Below, one piece after another: positions 44,967 to 58,156 of a stretch of 64,000 nt of DNA. The stretch covers positions 1,426,001-1,490,000 of the forward strand of contig NZ_WBJY01000001.1 in NCBI RefSeq assembly GCF_008831085.1, written 5' to 3'. The first letter of the stretch is position 1. Each line of letters begins with the position of its first letter. Origin of the DNA: Pseudoclavibacter endophyticus. Its GTDB lineage: Bacteria > Actinomycetota > Actinomycetes > Actinomycetales > Microbacteriaceae. The notes beneath the pieces were generated by a model, which saw only the letters and a list, made by a program, of their open reading frames with translations, did not search any database and was not told where the DNA came from. The translations under genes and the position numbers were made by a program.

Positions 44967-45902
44967 TCAGTCGAGGAGACCCTCGAACAGCACCGTCGAG
45001 AGGTAGCGCTCGCCGGTGTCGGGAATGACCACGACGATGTTCTTGCCGGCGTTCTCGGGACGTTTCGCGACCTCGAGCGCCGCCCACACGTTCGCGCCCG
45101 CCGAAATGCCGCCGAAGATGCCCTCGGTGGCGGTGAGCTCGCGGGAGACGCGAACCGCGTCGTCCAGCGACACGTCGATGACCTCGTCGAGCAGCTCTCG
45201 CTGGAGGATCTCCGGCAGGAAGTTTGCGCCGAGGCCCTGGATCTTGTGCGGCCCGGCCTTGCCCTCGGTGAGCAAGGGCGAGTCGGCCGGTTCGACGGCG
45301 ATGATCTTGACGTCGGGCTTGCGCTCCTTGAGCACCTGGCCGACGCCGGTGATCGTGCCACCCGTGCCGATGCCGGCGACGAAGATGTCGACGGCGCCGT
45401 CGGTGTCGTTCCAGACCTCCTCGGCGGTCGTCTCGCGGTGAATCTCGACGTTCGCCTCGTTCTCGAACTGGCGGGCGAGTACGGCCCCCGGCGTCGACGC
45501 GGCGATCTCCTGGGCCTTCTGGACCGCGCCCCGCATACCGTCGGGTCCGGGAGTGAGCACGAGCTCGGCGCCGAAGGCCTTCAGCAGGGCGCGGCGCTCC
45601 GTCGACATTGTCTCCGGCATGGCGAGGATCACGCGGTAGCCGCGGGCCGCGCCGATGAGCGCGAGGGCGATCCCCGTGTTGCCCGAGGTCCCCTCGACGA
45701 TCGTGCCGCCCTCCGCGAGCTCACCGGAACGCTCGGCGGCTCGGATGATCCCGAGCCCGAGCCGGTCCTTGACCGACGATCCAGGGCCGTAGAACTCGAG
45801 CTTGGCAGTGATGTTCGCCCCGCTCTCGTCGATGCGATTCAAACGCACGAGCGGCGTGTTGCCGATCGCCTCGGTGATGTCGTTGAAGATGCGTGCCGCC
45901 AC
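44967..45902 (-). CDS. cysK: Cysteine synthase A (O-acetylserine sulfhydrylase)
   Basis: PLP enzyme making cysteine from O-acetylserine and sulfide. The 311 residues are standard. The PLP lysine is K45 in SSVKDRLG, with [12 protein letters not shown] and the phosphate loop [10 protein letters not shown]. The GTG at 45902 is chosen for its AGGAAGG ribosome site 7 bases upstream; the frame continues open to 47006 but without homology. cysE lies 2 bases downstream. Confidence 0.95.
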   Translation of the reverse strand: MAARIFNDITEAIGNTPLVRLNRIDESGANITAKLEFYGPGSSVKDRLGLGIIRAAERSGELAEGGTIVEGTSGNTGIALALIGAARGYRVILAMPETMSTERRALLKAFGAELVLTPGPDGMRGAVQKAQEIAASTPGAVLARQFENEANVEIHRETTAEEVWNDTDGAVDIFVAGIGTGGTITGVGQVLKERKPDVKIIAVEPADSPLLTEGKAGPHKIQGLGANFLPEILQRELLDEVIDVSLDDAVRVSRELTATEGIFGGISAGANVWAALEVAKRPENAGKNIVVVIPDTGERYLSTVLFEGLLD

Positions 45903-46058
45903 GTTGATGCCTTCCTGGAGATCGGTCTCGGCGCGCTCCGGCCGCATTGGGGGCCGCGGCGCCGTACGAAGGCTATCGATCCCTTCGGTCGGCGACGTGA
46001 TTATTTCGTCATATGGAGCGGCAGCGTGCGTGCGAGACGGCGCGCCCCTCCGTGGTGC

Positions 46059-46064
46059 CAGACT
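46059..46064 (+). promoter_or_regulatory. -10-like box for leaderless prmC
   Basis: CAGACT followed by 6 bases and the GTG at 46071. The hexamer is weak, but the geometry matches other leaderless genes here. Confidence 0.35.
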
Positions 46065-46070
46065 TGAGCG

Positions 46071-46961
46071 GTGAACGAGCCCCTCAGCAACCTGCGCCGG
46101 GAGGCGCGCGCGGCCCTCGGGAGGGCCCGCGTGCCGAACCCCGCGGCCGATGCCGACGCGCTCCTGGCGGGGGTGCTCGGCCGGCGTCCCGGCGACATCG
46201 TCTTGGAGGCCCTGCTGGGCCGAGCCCTGTCGGCCGACGAAGCGGCGGACGTGCGGGCAGCGGTCGGCCGCCGCGCCAGGCGCGAACCCTTGCAGCACAT
46301 CCTCGGCTCCGCGGCGTTCGGCGATCTGGAACTCGCGGTCGGTCCAGGCGTGTTCGTGCCCCGCCCGGAGACCGAGGTGCTCGTCGACGTCGCGATTCGC
46401 CGGCTGCACGCGGCCGGCCGGCCGAGGCCGCTCGTCGCGGACCTCGGCAGCGGCTCTGGCGCGGTCGCGCTCGGCATCGCAGGCGGGCTCCTCGCTCGAC
46501 GGAACCCTCCGGTGGAGCCCACGATCGTGGCGGTCGAGGCGTCGCCGCACACCTGGCCGTGGCTGGTCCGGAATGTGCGTTCCCATGGCCGCGGCGCTGT
46601 GCGGGCGATCTATGACCGGCTGGGGGATCGCGCGCTCGGGCACGCGGGCCGGCCGTTCGACGCGATCGTGAGCAACCCCCCGTACGTGCCGCGCGCCAAC
46701 GAGCCGACCGACCCGGAGGTGCGCCGGTACGATCCCGGCATCGCGCTGTATGGGGGCGACGATGGTCTCGACGTGATCCGCGAGATCGCCGGTCTCGGAC
46801 ACCGATGGCTCGTCCCCGGAGGTTTCGTGCTGCTCGAGCACGACGACCACCACGGCGACGTCGTGCGGAGCCTGCTCGCAGCAGCCGGGTACGAGCGCGC
46901 CGAGACCCATCGCGATCTCGCCGGACGGGATCGGGTGACGGTGGCGTACCGTCCGTGCTGA
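46071..46961 (+). CDS. prmC: Release factor glutamine methyltransferase
   Basis: Methylates the GGQ glutamine of release factors using S-adenosylmethionine. The 296 residues comprise an N-terminal helical substrate domain, the SAM-binding [12 protein letters not shown] near 124, and the catalytic NPPY near 203. The start is GTG. prfA, its substrate gene, is separated by the cys cassette, so prmC needs its own promoter. tsaC follows after 91 bases. Confidence 0.92.
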   Translation: MNEPLSNLRREARAALGRARVPNPAADADALLAGVLGRRPGDIVLEALLGRALSADEAADVRAAVGRRARREPLQHILGSAAFGDLELAVGPGVFVPRPETEVLVDVAIRRLHAAGRPRPLVADLGSGSGAVALGIAGGLLARRNPPVEPTIVAVEASPHTWPWLVRNVRSHGRGAVRAIYDRLGDRALGHAGRPFDAIVSNPPYVPRANEPTDPEVRRYDPGIALYGGDDGLDVIREIAGLGHRWLVPGGFVLLEHDDHHGDVVRSLLAAAGYERAETHRDLAGRDRVTVAYRPC

Positions 46962-47037
46962 GGAATGCCCGAGCGAGCCGGCCCGGTTGGGAAGCCGTGC
47001 CGGCACGGGGTCGGCCTCGCCGCGACCGGCGCGCGGC

Positions 47038-47043
47038 TATCCT
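47038..47043 (+). promoter_or_regulatory. -10 box of tsaC
   Basis: TATCCT ends 9 bases before the ATG at 47053, giving a leader of about 3 bases. No ribosome site is visible. Confidence 0.4.
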
Positions 47044-47052
47044 GGTTGCGAT

Positions 47053-47742
47053 ATGGCCAGAATCTTCGACTGCGACGCCCGCGACGAGTTGCTCGACGGG
47101 ATGCGGCGGGCGCGTACCGCGATCGGCCGCGGCGCGCTCATCATCATGCCGACCGACACCGTGTACGGCGTCGCGGCCGACGCGTTCTCGCCTGAAGCCG
47201 TCGCGAGGCTCCTGGCCGCGAAGGGCCGCGACCGCTCGACGCCTTCGCCCGTGCTCGTCGCCGACAGCGTGACGTTTCAGGCGCTCGCCTCCGCCGTGCC
47301 GCAGCAGGTCGAGCGCCTCCTCGAGCGGTACGCTCCTGGCCCCCTCACGATCATCCTTCCCGCGCGCGAGTCGATCCAGTGGGATCTGGGAATGACGGGC
47401 GGCACGGTCGCGCTCCGCGTGCCCGACAACGCGATCGCCCGCGAGCTCCTGCGCGAGACCGGCCCGCTCGCCGTGTCGAGCGCGAACAAGCACGGGCAAC
47501 CCGCCCCCGAGACCGCACAGGCGGCGAACGACGCCCTGGGCGACGATGTCGAGCTCGTGCTCGACGCGGGACCAGGGGGAGGGGCGCCCTCGACGATCCT
47601 CGACGCGACCGGGCTCGTCGAGCAGCCGCCCCGCCCCGCGAGCATCGTTCGTCCCGGAGCGCTTGGCAGGGCCGCCATCGCCGAGGTGCTCGGCGGCGAC
47701 CTCGCTCCTCCGGAAACGGGCGAGAGCGCGGGCGCGGAGTAG
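47053..47742 (+). CDS. tsaC: L-threonylcarbamoyladenylate synthase (Sua5/YciO/YrdC family)
   Basis: Makes threonylcarbamoyl-AMP for the t6A37 tRNA modification. The 229-residue protein has the KRXXK-like start of the fold, PTDTVYGVAADAF near 35, PGPLTIILPA and SSANKHGQPAPET, all typical. It lacks the C-terminal Sua5 domain, so it is the short TsaC form. A threonine pathway (hom, thrB, thrC) lies upstream. The GTG of the next gene follows its stop by 1 base. Confidence 0.93.
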   Translation: MARIFDCDARDELLDGMRRARTAIGRGALIIMPTDTVYGVAADAFSPEAVARLLAAKGRDRSTPSPVLVADSVTFQALASAVPQQVERLLERYAPGPLTIILPARESIQWDLGMTGGTVALRVPDNAIARELLRETGPLAVSSANKHGQPAPETAQAANDALGDDVELVLDAGPGGGAPSTILDATGLVEQPPRPASIVRPGALGRAAIAEVLGGDLAPPETGESAGAE

Positions 47743-47743
47743 C

Positions 47744-49018
47744 GTGCTCGTTCTCCTCGCCCTCACGATCGGCTCCGCCGTCGCGACCTACCTGCTGTGC
47801 TGGGTCGTCTACAAGCTCGCGATGCGCTTCGAGTGGTACCCCGCCGTACGCGACCGAGACGTGCACACGACGCCGAAGCCGCGCCTCGGAGGGGCGGCGA
47901 TGTACATCGTGGTCCTGGCTGCGTTGTTCGTCGCCTCGTTCATCCCGTTCTTCGACCTCGTGTACTTCGACGTCGGCCGCATGTGGGCCATCGTGGGCGC
48001 CGCGACGATCATCATCGTGGTGGGCGTCGTCGACGACCTCGTCGATCTCGACTGGATGACGAAGCTCGCGGGCCAGCTCGTGGCCGCACTCCTGCTCGCG
48101 TGGCAGGGCGTCGCGATCGCGTCGCTGCCGATCGGCGGCAGTCTCACGGTCGGCTCACCTGCCATGTCGATCGCGATGACGGTGCTCGCGGTCGTGCTCG
48201 TCATGAACGCCGTCAACTTCATCGACGGCCTCGACGGCCTCGTTGCCGGGGTCGCGATCATCGCAAACGGCGTGTTCCTCCTGTACAGCTACGTGCTCAG
48301 CGAGGTCGCCGGTCAAACCGGAAGGTTCACGCTCGGAGCCCTGCTCAGCGCGATCGTGGTCGGCGTGTGCCTCGGTTTCCTGCCGCACAACTGGAACCCC
48401 TCTCGCATGTTCATGGGCGACGGCGGTGCGCTGCTGGTCGGGATGCTCATGGCGACGAGCGCCGTGTCGGTCACCGGCGAGGTCGACCCGCGCACGATCA
48501 GCAGCGAGGAGTTCCTGCCGGCGTTCCTGCCGATCATCATCCCCTTCGCGGTGCTCGTCGTTCCGCTCCTCGATTTCTCGCTCGCGGTCTTCCGCCGACT
48601 CCTCGCCGGCAAGTCGCCGTTCTCCGCCGACCGCAAACACCTGCATCACCGACTGCTCGACATGGGGCATACGCAGCGCAGGGCCGCTCTCGTGGTCTAC
48701 GCTTGGACGGCCGTCATCGCCGTCGGTGCGCTGTTGGGCTTCAGCGTGCAGCCGCCGTGGATCGCCCTCGCGTTCGTGGTGATCGGCGGCGTGATCTGCT
48801 CTCTCGTCACGATCGCACCCATCTCGACCCGCAAGCGTGCCGAGCGTGCCGCGCAGCGGCGCGCGGAGGCCGGCGAGACCGCCGACGTCGACGACCCCCT
48901 CGACCGCCACGGGCAGGAACGGGCCGACGACGTGCGCGTCGCGAGTTCCCCGGCGGTCCGACGTCCGCACTCGCCCCTCGCACGAACACGACCGCCGCAT
49001 CCGGAGGACACCGAATGA
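47744..49018 (+). CDS. wecA: UDP-GlcNAc:undecaprenyl/decaprenyl-phosphate GlcNAc-1-P transferase (WecA/Rfe-like)
   Basis: Polytopic enzyme of the MraY/WecA family that starts lipid-linked envelope glycans. The 424 residues have about eleven helices, the metal-binding VVDDLVDLD near 99, NFIDGLDGL, GDGGALLVG and the cytoplasmic HLHHRL near 299. The last 60 residues are a charged tail. In M. tuberculosis the gene at this place is rfe/wecA, supporting the assignment. Its stop overlaps the next ATG (ATGA). Confidence 0.92.
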   Translation: MLVLLALTIGSAVATYLLCWVVYKLAMRFEWYPAVRDRDVHTTPKPRLGGAAMYIVVLAALFVASFIPFFDLVYFDVGRMWAIVGAATIIIVVGVVDDLVDLDWMTKLAGQLVAALLLAWQGVAIASLPIGGSLTVGSPAMSIAMTVLAVVLVMNAVNFIDGLDGLVAGVAIIANGVFLLYSYVLSEVAGQTGRFTLGALLSAIVVGVCLGFLPHNWNPSRMFMGDGGALLVGMLMATSAVSVTGEVDPRTISSEEFLPAFLPIIIPFAVLVVPLLDFSLAVFRRLLAGKSPFSADRKHLHHRLLDMGHTQRRAALVVYAWTAVIAVGALLGFSVQPPWIALAFVVIGGVICSLVTIAPISTRKRAERAAQRRAEAGETADVDDPLDRHGQERADDVRVASSPAVRRPHSPLARTRPPHPEDTE

Positions 49019-49494
49019 GTACGACGAACGAGCCGAGCTCGATACCGGTCTTCCGTCGAGTGCTGAAGTGGTCGGCGATCGTCGTCGCCGCCGTGGCCGT
49101 CGTCGGCGGCGTGATCGGTTTCATCGTGGCGGGGGCTCCCGGCGTGTTCTCGGCGCTCATCGGCGCGGGCATGACGCTGCTGTTCACCGGCATCACGGTG
49201 CTGACGCTCATCCTCGCGGCACGCCTCGACACGATGTACTTCCTCGGCGTCATCCTCGCGGCATGGCTCCTCAAGTTCGTCCTCTTTCTCGGCACCCTGT
49301 TCGCGATCAGGGACCAGCCCTTCATCCACGACTGGATGCTCTGGGGCTCGCTCGTCGTCGCCGTCGTCGGGACCCTCGCGGTGGACGTCGCCTGCGTCGT
49401 GACCGCGCGGCTCGGCAACGTCAGCGACGTGAGCCTTGCGACGCGAGACGATTTCGACAGTACGTCGAAATCCGGTAACGTCGACGCCAGTTGA
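49015..49494 (+). CDS. Small membrane protein upstream of atp genes (AtpI-like position)
   Basis: A 159-residue protein with four predicted transmembrane helices (about 18-38, 42-66, 74-95, 105-128) and a polar tail. It occupies the place of Rv1303 of M. tuberculosis and of atpI in other bacteria, just before atpB. AtpI assists c-ring assembly; that role is inferred from position and size only. Its start overlaps the wecA stop, and a hairpin lies just past its own stop. Confidence 0.65.
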   Translation: MSTTNEPSSIPVFRRVLKWSAIVVAAVAVVGGVIGFIVAGAPGVFSALIGAGMTLLFTGITVLTLILAARLDTMYFLGVILAAWLLKFVLFLGTLFAIRDQPFIHDWMLWGSLVVAVVGTLAVDVACVVTARLGNVSDVSLATRDDFDSTSKSGNVDAS

Positions 49495-49504
49495 CCTCGC
49501 TGCG

Positions 49505-49522
49505 GCCGGGCGAGCGCCCGGC
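49505..49522. terminator. GC-rich hairpin between atpI-like gene and atpB
   Basis: GCCGGGC (49505-49511) pairs with GCCCGGC (49516-49522) around a GAGC loop, 10 bases after the stop. No U-tract. It may end the wecA transcript before the atp promoter. Confidence 0.45.
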
Positions 49523-49547
49523 GAAGGGCGTGAACCTGGAAATTTCT

Positions 49548-49556
49548 TGATAGGAT
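49548..49556 (+). promoter_or_regulatory. Extended -10 promoter of the ATP synthase operon
   Basis: TGA directly followed by TAGGAT (49551-49556) in the most AT-rich stretch of the interval (49539-49557). The -35 is poor, as expected for an extended -10 promoter. The leader to the atpB start is about 70-100 bases. Confidence 0.5.
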
Positions 49557-49634
49557 TTTTCCCGGGGCTGTGCGCAGGGTCGAGCTATGCCCGGCGGGTG
49601 CCCCGCCGCCCCGAGTCACCCGCGGCACCGCGAC

Positions 49635-50799
<1,165 letters not shown>

Positions 50800-50811
50800 G
50801 GCATCGGACGC

Positions 50812-51366
50812 ATGATCAGCAACGCAGTCGCAGCGGCGGAGGAGAGCGACTTCAACGTCCTCGTTCCGCCCCTCTACGACATCGTCTGGTCGCTCGTTGT
50901 CTTCATCGTCATCGCCCTCTTCTTCTGGAAGTTCGTGATTCCGATGTTCACCAAGGTGATCAACGAGCGCGAAGAGAAGATCGAGGGCGGTCTCAAGAAG
51001 GCCGAGCAGGCCCAGGCGGAGGCCGCGAACAAGCAGGCCGAGCACGAGGAGCTCCTGAAGGAGGCGCGGGCCGAGGCAGCGGGAATCCGCGAGCAGGCTC
51101 GTGCGGAGGCCGAGGCGATTCGTGCCGAGAAGAAGGCCGAGCTTCAGGCAGAGCTCGACCGTCAGACGGCAACGGCCAAGGCGCAGATCGAGGCCGAGCG
51201 ACAGGCAGCGGTCGTTTCGCTGCGCTCCGAGGTCGGTTCGCTCGCGGTCGGGCTCGCGTCCGGCGTCGTCGGTGAGAGCCTGAAGGACGACCAGCGCGCG
51301 AATGCGCTCGTCGACCGGTTCCTCGCCGACCTCGACAACGACCAGAAGGCAGGAACGCAGTACTGA
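50812..51366 (+). CDS. atpF: ATP synthase Fo subunit b
   Basis: Peripheral-stalk subunit of 184 residues: a single N-terminal helix (about 24-44), then a long Glu/Ala/Lys coiled coil starting VINEREEKIEGGLKKAEQA. Normal length, so it is not fused to delta as in mycobacteria. Its stop overlaps the atpH ATG (TGATG). Confidence 0.94.
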   Translation: MISNAVAAAEESDFNVLVPPLYDIVWSLVVFIVIALFFWKFVIPMFTKVINEREEKIEGGLKKAEQAQAEAANKQAEHEELLKEARAEAAGIREQARAEAEAIRAEKKAELQAELDRQTATAKAQIEAERQAAVVSLRSEVGSLAVGLASGVVGESLKDDQRANALVDRFLADLDNDQKAGTQY

Positions 51367-52157
51367 TGGGCAGCGCCACCAAGCACGCACTCCGTACCCT
51401 GAAGGGCGAGGTCGACCGCGCGGCGGGCGCCACGCTCGCCACGGGCGCTGAGCTGTTCGATGCGATCGATGTGATCGTGCAGCAGTCGCAGCTGCGACAG
51501 GCGCTCGCCGACGCGAGTGCCGACGCGGCCGCGAAACGCGCCGTTGTCGAGCGCGTTTTCGGCGCCCGGTTCGACCCTCGTGCCGTGAGCCTCATTGCGT
51601 CTGCCTCGACGCAGCGGTGGTCGAACGAGTCGGAGTTCGCGCTCGGTCTGCAGGAGCTCGGTGTCCGTGCCGTCAGCCAGTTCTCTGGCGAGCACGACCG
51701 CATCAGTCAGGAACTGCAGGGCTTCCTCGATGTCGTGACCTCGAACCCCGACCTCGAGCTCACACTCGGCTCGAAGCTCAGCGACCCCGAGGGCAAACGC
51801 CGCATCATCGACCGGGTGTTCGCCAGTCACCTCGGTGAGGCCACGCTCACGATCCTTCGACACCTCGTGTCGCTTCCCGCGGGTCGCCGTACTCGCCGGC
51901 TCGTCGGGTGGGCGCAGGACATCGTCGCCGACCAGGCCAGCCGGCAGGTCGCGACGGTGACCGTCGCCAGGCCGATCGACGAAGCGCAGTTCGCCCGCCT
52001 GCAGGGCGCCCTCGCGCGTCACTTCGGGCGGCCGGTGACCATCGCGCAGGTCGTCGACCCGGCTGTCATCGGCGGGCTGCGGGTGCAGTTCGGCGATGAC
52101 GTGATCGACAGCACGGTGCAGTCGAAACTCGGCCACCTCCGACGCCAATTCGCGTAG
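51366..52157 (+). CDS. atpH: ATP synthase F1 subunit delta
   Basis: Connects F1 to the peripheral stalk. At 263 residues it is longer than the about 178 of E. coli, carrying an N-terminal extension common in actinobacteria; the conserved C-terminal part includes DPAVIGGLRVQFGDDVIDSTV. It starts within the atpF stop. atpA begins 51 bases downstream. Confidence 0.93.
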   Translation: MGSATKHALRTLKGEVDRAAGATLATGAELFDAIDVIVQQSQLRQALADASADAAAKRAVVERVFGARFDPRAVSLIASASTQRWSNESEFALGLQELGVRAVSQFSGEHDRISQELQGFLDVVTSNPDLELTLGSKLSDPEGKRRIIDRVFASHLGEATLTILRHLVSLPAGRRTRRLVGWAQDIVADQASRQVATVTVARPIDEAQFARLQGALARHFGRPVTIAQVVDPAVIGGLRVQFGDDVIDSTVQSKLGHLRRQFA

Positions 52158-52208
52158 ACGCGACTCCAGAACCTCCAGGGGCGTCGCCCCGCAGACCTAG
52201 GGAAAAAC

Positions 52209-53846
52209 ATGTCAGAACTCACCATCAACCCGGATGAGATCCGCAGCGCGCTCCAGGACTTCGCCGCCACCTACCGGCCCCAGGAGACGACGGCCACCGA
52301 GGTCGGACGCGTCATCGATGCCGCCGACGGCATCGCGCACGTCGAAGGCCTGCCGAGCGCGATGGCGAACGAGCTGCTCCGCTTCGGTGATGGAACGCTC
52401 GGCCTCGCGCTCAACCTCGACGAGAACGAGATCGGTGTCGTCATCCTCGGCGAGTTCGCTGGCATCGTCGAGGGACTCGAGGTGCACCGCACCGGCGAGG
52501 TTCTCTCGGTCGCCGTTGGCGACGGCTACCTCGGTCGCGTGGTCGACCCGCTCGGCAATCCCATTGACGGTCTCGGCGAGATCGAGGCGGAGGGCCGCCG
52601 CGCGCTCGAGCTTCAGGCCCCCGGCGTCATGCAGCGCAAGAGCGTTCACGAGCCGCTCGAGACGGGCATCAAGGCGATCGACGCCATGATCCCCGTCGGC
52701 CGTGGACAGCGCCAGCTCATCATCGGCGACCGCCAGACCGGCAAGACGGCCATCGCGATCGACGCGATCATCAACCAGAAGGCCAACTGGGAGTCGGGCG
52801 ACCCCACCAAGCAGGTTCGCTGCATCTATGTCGCCATCGGCCAGAAGGGGTCGACGATCGCGTCCGTCAAGGGCGCGCTCGAGGACGCCGGTGCGATGGA
52901 GTACACGACGATCGTCGCGGCGCCCGCGTCGAACGCCGCCGGCTTCAAGTACATCGCGCCCTACACGGGTTCGGCCATCGGCCAGCACTGGATGTACGGC
53001 GGCAAGCACGTCCTCATCATCTTCGACGACCTCTCGAAGCAGGCAGAGGCCTACCGTGCGGTCTCGCTGCTGCTGCGCCGCCCGCCTGGCCGTGAGGCTT
53101 ACCCCGGTGACGTGTTCTACCTCCACTCGCGTCTGCTCGAGCGGTGCGCCAAGCTGAGCGATGAACTCGGCGGGGGATCGATGACGGGACTTCCGATCAT
53201 CGAGACGAAGGCGAATGACGTCGCGGCGTATATCCCGACCAACGTCATCTCGATCACGGACGGCCAGATCTTCCTGCAGTCCGACCTCTTCAACGCCAAC
53301 CAGCGCCCGGCCGTCGACGTGGGCATCTCGGTCTCTCGCGTGGGTGGCGATGCTCAGCGCAAGCACATCAAGAAGGTCTCGGGGACGCTCAAGCTCGAGC
53401 TTGCCCAGTACCGCTCAATGCAGGCCTTCGCGATGTTCGCATCTGACCTCGACGCGACGACGCGCCGGCAGCTCGAGCGCGGTGCCCGCCTCACCGAACT
53501 GCTGAAGCAGCCCCAGTACTCGCCGTACCCCAGCGAGGACCAGGTCGTCTCGGTCTGGGCCGGCACGAACGGCAAGCTCGACGACGTCGCCGTCGAAGAT
53601 GTGCTGCGCTTCGAGTCCGAGATGCTTGACTACTTCCGTCGCAACACGACCGTGCTCGATACCCTGCGGGAGTCAGGCAAGCTCGAGGATGAGACGCTCG
53701 CCGAGATCGAGGCCGGTGTCGATGCCTTCCGCAAGACGTTCCAGACGGGGGAGGGCAAGCCGCTGACCTCCGTAGGACACGAGGAGTTCGAGGCGACCGC
53801 CGAGGAAGACGTCAACCAGGAGCAGATCGTCCGGGGCAAGCGCTAA
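52209..53846 (+). CDS. atpA: ATP synthase F1 subunit alpha
   Basis: Regulatory nucleotide-binding subunit, 545 residues. It has a P-loop GDRQTGKTA near 173, an N-terminal beta barrel, and the [13 protein letters not shown] motif with the arginine finger in the C-terminal half. The start ATG follows an AGGGAA site. The last 30 residues form a charged tail. Confidence 0.97.
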   Translation: MSELTINPDEIRSALQDFAATYRPQETTATEVGRVIDAADGIAHVEGLPSAMANELLRFGDGTLGLALNLDENEIGVVILGEFAGIVEGLEVHRTGEVLSVAVGDGYLGRVVDPLGNPIDGLGEIEAEGRRALELQAPGVMQRKSVHEPLETGIKAIDAMIPVGRGQRQLIIGDRQTGKTAIAIDAIINQKANWESGDPTKQVRCIYVAIGQKGSTIASVKGALEDAGAMEYTTIVAAPASNAAGFKYIAPYTGSAIGQHWMYGGKHVLIIFDDLSKQAEAYRAVSLLLRRPPGREAYPGDVFYLHSRLLERCAKLSDELGGGSMTGLPIIETKANDVAAYIPTNVISITDGQIFLQSDLFNANQRPAVDVGISVSRVGGDAQRKHIKKVSGTLKLELAQYRSMQAFAMFASDLDATTRRQLERGARLTELLKQPQYSPYPSEDQVVSVWAGTNGKLDDVAVEDVLRFESEMLDYFRRNTTVLDTLRESGKLEDETLAEIEAGVDAFRKTFQTGEGKPLTSVGHEEFEATAEEDVNQEQIVRGKR

Positions 53847-53876
53847 CCGGCGCCGGAACCGGAATTCGGGAGAAGC

Positions 53877-56268
<2,392 letters not shown>

Positions 56269-56270
56269 CC

Positions 56271-56549
56271 ATGGCCGGAGCCAGTCAACTGTCGGTCAAC
56301 GTCGTGTCGGCCACCTCCCAGGTGTGGGAGGGCGATGCCAGGCAGGTCGTAGCCCGCACCACCGAGGGTGAGATCGGCGTGCTGCCCGGTCACGAGCCGG
56401 TGCTCGCGATCCTGGGCGACGGACAGGTTCGCGTGACGTCAGTCGACGGCAGCGTCGTGACGGCAACTGCGGCCGACGGCTTCCTCTCGGTCAACAACGA
56501 CGTCGTCACCATCGTGGCTCGGCGCGCGTCGCTGAACAAGGGAGAATGA
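56271..56549 (+). CDS. atpC: ATP synthase F1 subunit epsilon
   Basis: A 92-residue subunit made only of the N-terminal beta-sandwich (LPGHEPVLAILGDGQV); the C-terminal helical pair seen in E. coli is largely missing. Short forms limit the ability of epsilon to inhibit ATP hydrolysis, as known for mycobacteria-like enzymes. Its stop overlaps the yaaA start (ATGA). Confidence 0.94.
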   Translation: MAGASQLSVNVVSATSQVWEGDARQVVARTTEGEIGVLPGHEPVLAILGDGQVRVTSVDGSVVTATAADGFLSVNNDVVTIVARRASLNKGE

Positions 56550-57376
56550 CCTCCGGTTTTCTCGTACTGCTGCCGCCATCCGAGACCAAACGGGATGGCG
56601 GCATCAGTGCGTTCGGGCCGGATGCTCCTGCCGCGGCGTCGCTCGCCGAGGCCGCGCGCGATCCGAGCGCCTCGCTCTCGTGGCCGTCGATGGGCAGCGT
56701 TCGTGACGAGCTCGTCGGTGATCTGGTCGCCCTGGCCGGCGATGCGGAGCGCATGGCCGCAGCCTTCAAGCTGAGCGACAAGCTCGCGGCGGTGGAGGCG
56801 GAGCGGAATCGTGCGCTGCGGACGGCTCCGAGGCTGCCGGCGGTGCTGCGGTACACGGGAGTGCTCTACGACGCCCTTGACGCGGGATCGCTCGACGCCG
56901 AGGCATGCCGTTGGCTGGCGGGTCACGTGGCCATCCACTCCGCCCTGTACGGACTCGTCGGGGCCGGTGAGCCGATCGCGGCCTATCGGTGCTCCGCGAA
57001 CTCGCGGCTTCCGGGTCGATCGCTCAAACAGCGCTGGGCATCGCGCGTCGCCGATGCGCTGACGGCGCACGACGGCACGGTGCTCGACCTGCGGTCGAAC
57101 GGGTACCGGGCGCTCGGTGCGGCAGGAGCACGGAGCATCGTTGCCGACATCGTGACGGATGACGGGGCCGGGGGCGTTCGCGCACTCAACCACTTCAACA
57201 AACAGGCCAAGGGCGAACTCGTACGAGCCCTGGCCGTCAGCGAGCGCGGACGGGCCCTGCCCCCCGACGTCGACGTCGATCGACTCTGCGCGACGCTCGG
57301 TGAAGTCGGTTTCCACGCGGAACCGGTGTCTGCCTCGCGGCTTCGCTGCTGGGCGAACGACTCGGTGCATGCGTAG
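56546..57376 (+). CDS. yaaA: YaaA family peroxide-stress protein (DUF328)
   Basis: A 276-residue protein with the family marks LLPPSETK at the N-terminus, AYRCSANSRLPG in the middle and NHFNKQAKGELVRAL near the C-terminus. E. coli YaaA lowers free iron and protects DNA during peroxide stress; the same role here is by family only. Overlap with atpC suggests it is expressed with the ATP synthase operon. Confidence 0.9.
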   Translation: MTSGFLVLLPPSETKRDGGISAFGPDAPAAASLAEAARDPSASLSWPSMGSVRDELVGDLVALAGDAERMAAAFKLSDKLAAVEAERNRALRTAPRLPAVLRYTGVLYDALDAGSLDAEACRWLAGHVAIHSALYGLVGAGEPIAAYRCSANSRLPGRSLKQRWASRVADALTAHDGTVLDLRSNGYRALGAAGARSIVADIVTDDGAGGVRALNHFNKQAKGELVRALAVSERGRALPPDVDVDRLCATLGEVGFHAEPVSASRLRCWANDSVHA

Positions 57377-57424
57377 ACTCGCTGGGTTGCGCCGTCCTGA
57401 ACGGCATCGCTCGGAGGGAGTCCA

Positions 57425-58135
57425 ATGGAATCCGATATGCCGGTGCCCGGGTGGGCTTCTGTCCTCATCGGCGCGTTCGTGTATCTGCTGCTCATCGCCG
57501 GCATCTATGTGCTCTACGCGATCACGATGGCGGCGCTCTTCAAGAAGATGGGCATTGAGGGCTGGAAGGCGTGGGTGCCCATTTACAACTCGTGGACCTT
57601 CCTCGAGGCGGGCGGGCAGAAGGGGTATTGGGCACTCTTCTCGTTGATCGGCCTCAGCATCATTCCCTTGATCTTCATGATCATCGGGGCCCTTCGGATC
57701 CAGAAGGGTTTCGGGAAGGACGCCTGGTGGATCGTCCTGTTCATCGTGCTCAGCCCGGTCTGGTGCGGCGTTCTCGGCTGGGGGTCTGACGTCTATGATC
57801 CGCGGCGCATCGATGTCGCGGGTGGCGCAGGCCCGTTCGCTCCCTCGGGCTATGGCGCTCCCCAGCCGTACGGACAGGGGCATGCGCCTCAGCAGTACGG
57901 GCCGGGACAGCAGTACGGGCCGGGGCAGCCTTACGGGCAGCCGCAGGCGTATGGGCAGGGGCAGGCGCCTCAGCAGTACGGGCAGGGGCAGGCGCCTCAG
58001 CAGTACGGGCAGGGGCAGCCGCCTCAGCAGTACGGGCAGGGCCAGCTGTACGGGCAGGGGCAGCAGTACGGGCAGGCGCCTCAGCACTACGGGCAGGGGC
58101 AGCAGGGCTACGGGCAGCGGCCGTACGGTCAGTAG
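57425..58135 (+). CDS. DUF5684-type membrane protein with Gln/Gly/Tyr repeat tail
   Basis: A 236-residue protein with three hydrophobic helices (about 11-35, 70-90, 98-120), the KKMGIEGWKAWVPIYNSW segment typical of DUF5684, and a C-terminal tail from about 140 made of PQQYGQGQ-type repeats. The tail resembles in composition the N-terminal tail of DUF2993 paralogue 2, though the rest is unrelated. A GGAGGG ribosome site precedes the ATG. Function unknown. Confidence 0.75.
   Translation: MESDMPVPGWASVLIGAFVYLLLIAGIYVLYAITMAALFKKMGIEGWKAWVPIYNSWTFLEAGGQKGYWALFSLIGLSIIPLIFMIIGALRIQKGFGKDAWWIVLFIVLSPVWCGVLGWGSDVYDPRRIDVAGGAGPFAPSGYGAPQPYGQGHAPQQYGPGQQYGPGQPYGQPQAYGQGQAPQQYGQGQAPQQYGQGQPPQQYGQGQLYGQGQQYGQAPQHYGQGQQGYGQRPYGQ
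57961..58041. repeat. 27-bp tandem repeat, three copies
   Basis: Units at 57961-57987, 57988-58014 and 58015-58041; the first two are identical and the third differs at one base. Each encodes the nonapeptide GQAPQQYGQ or a close variant in the tail of the DUF5684 protein. Confidence 0.9.
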
Positions 58136-58137
58136 TC

Positions 58138-58156
58138 CGCCGGCGCGGGGCCGGCG
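58138..58156. terminator. Perfect GC hairpin after the DUF5684 gene
   Basis: CGCCGGC (58138-58144) and GCCGGCG (58150-58156) enclose a 5-base loop, starting 3 bases after the stop codon. No T-run follows. Probably a high-GC terminator. Confidence 0.5.

Noticed and set aside
44967..47006. 679-residue fusion upstream of cysK
   Set aside because: The extension is antisense to prmC; GTG 45902 with AGGAAGG gives a normal 311-residue CysK.
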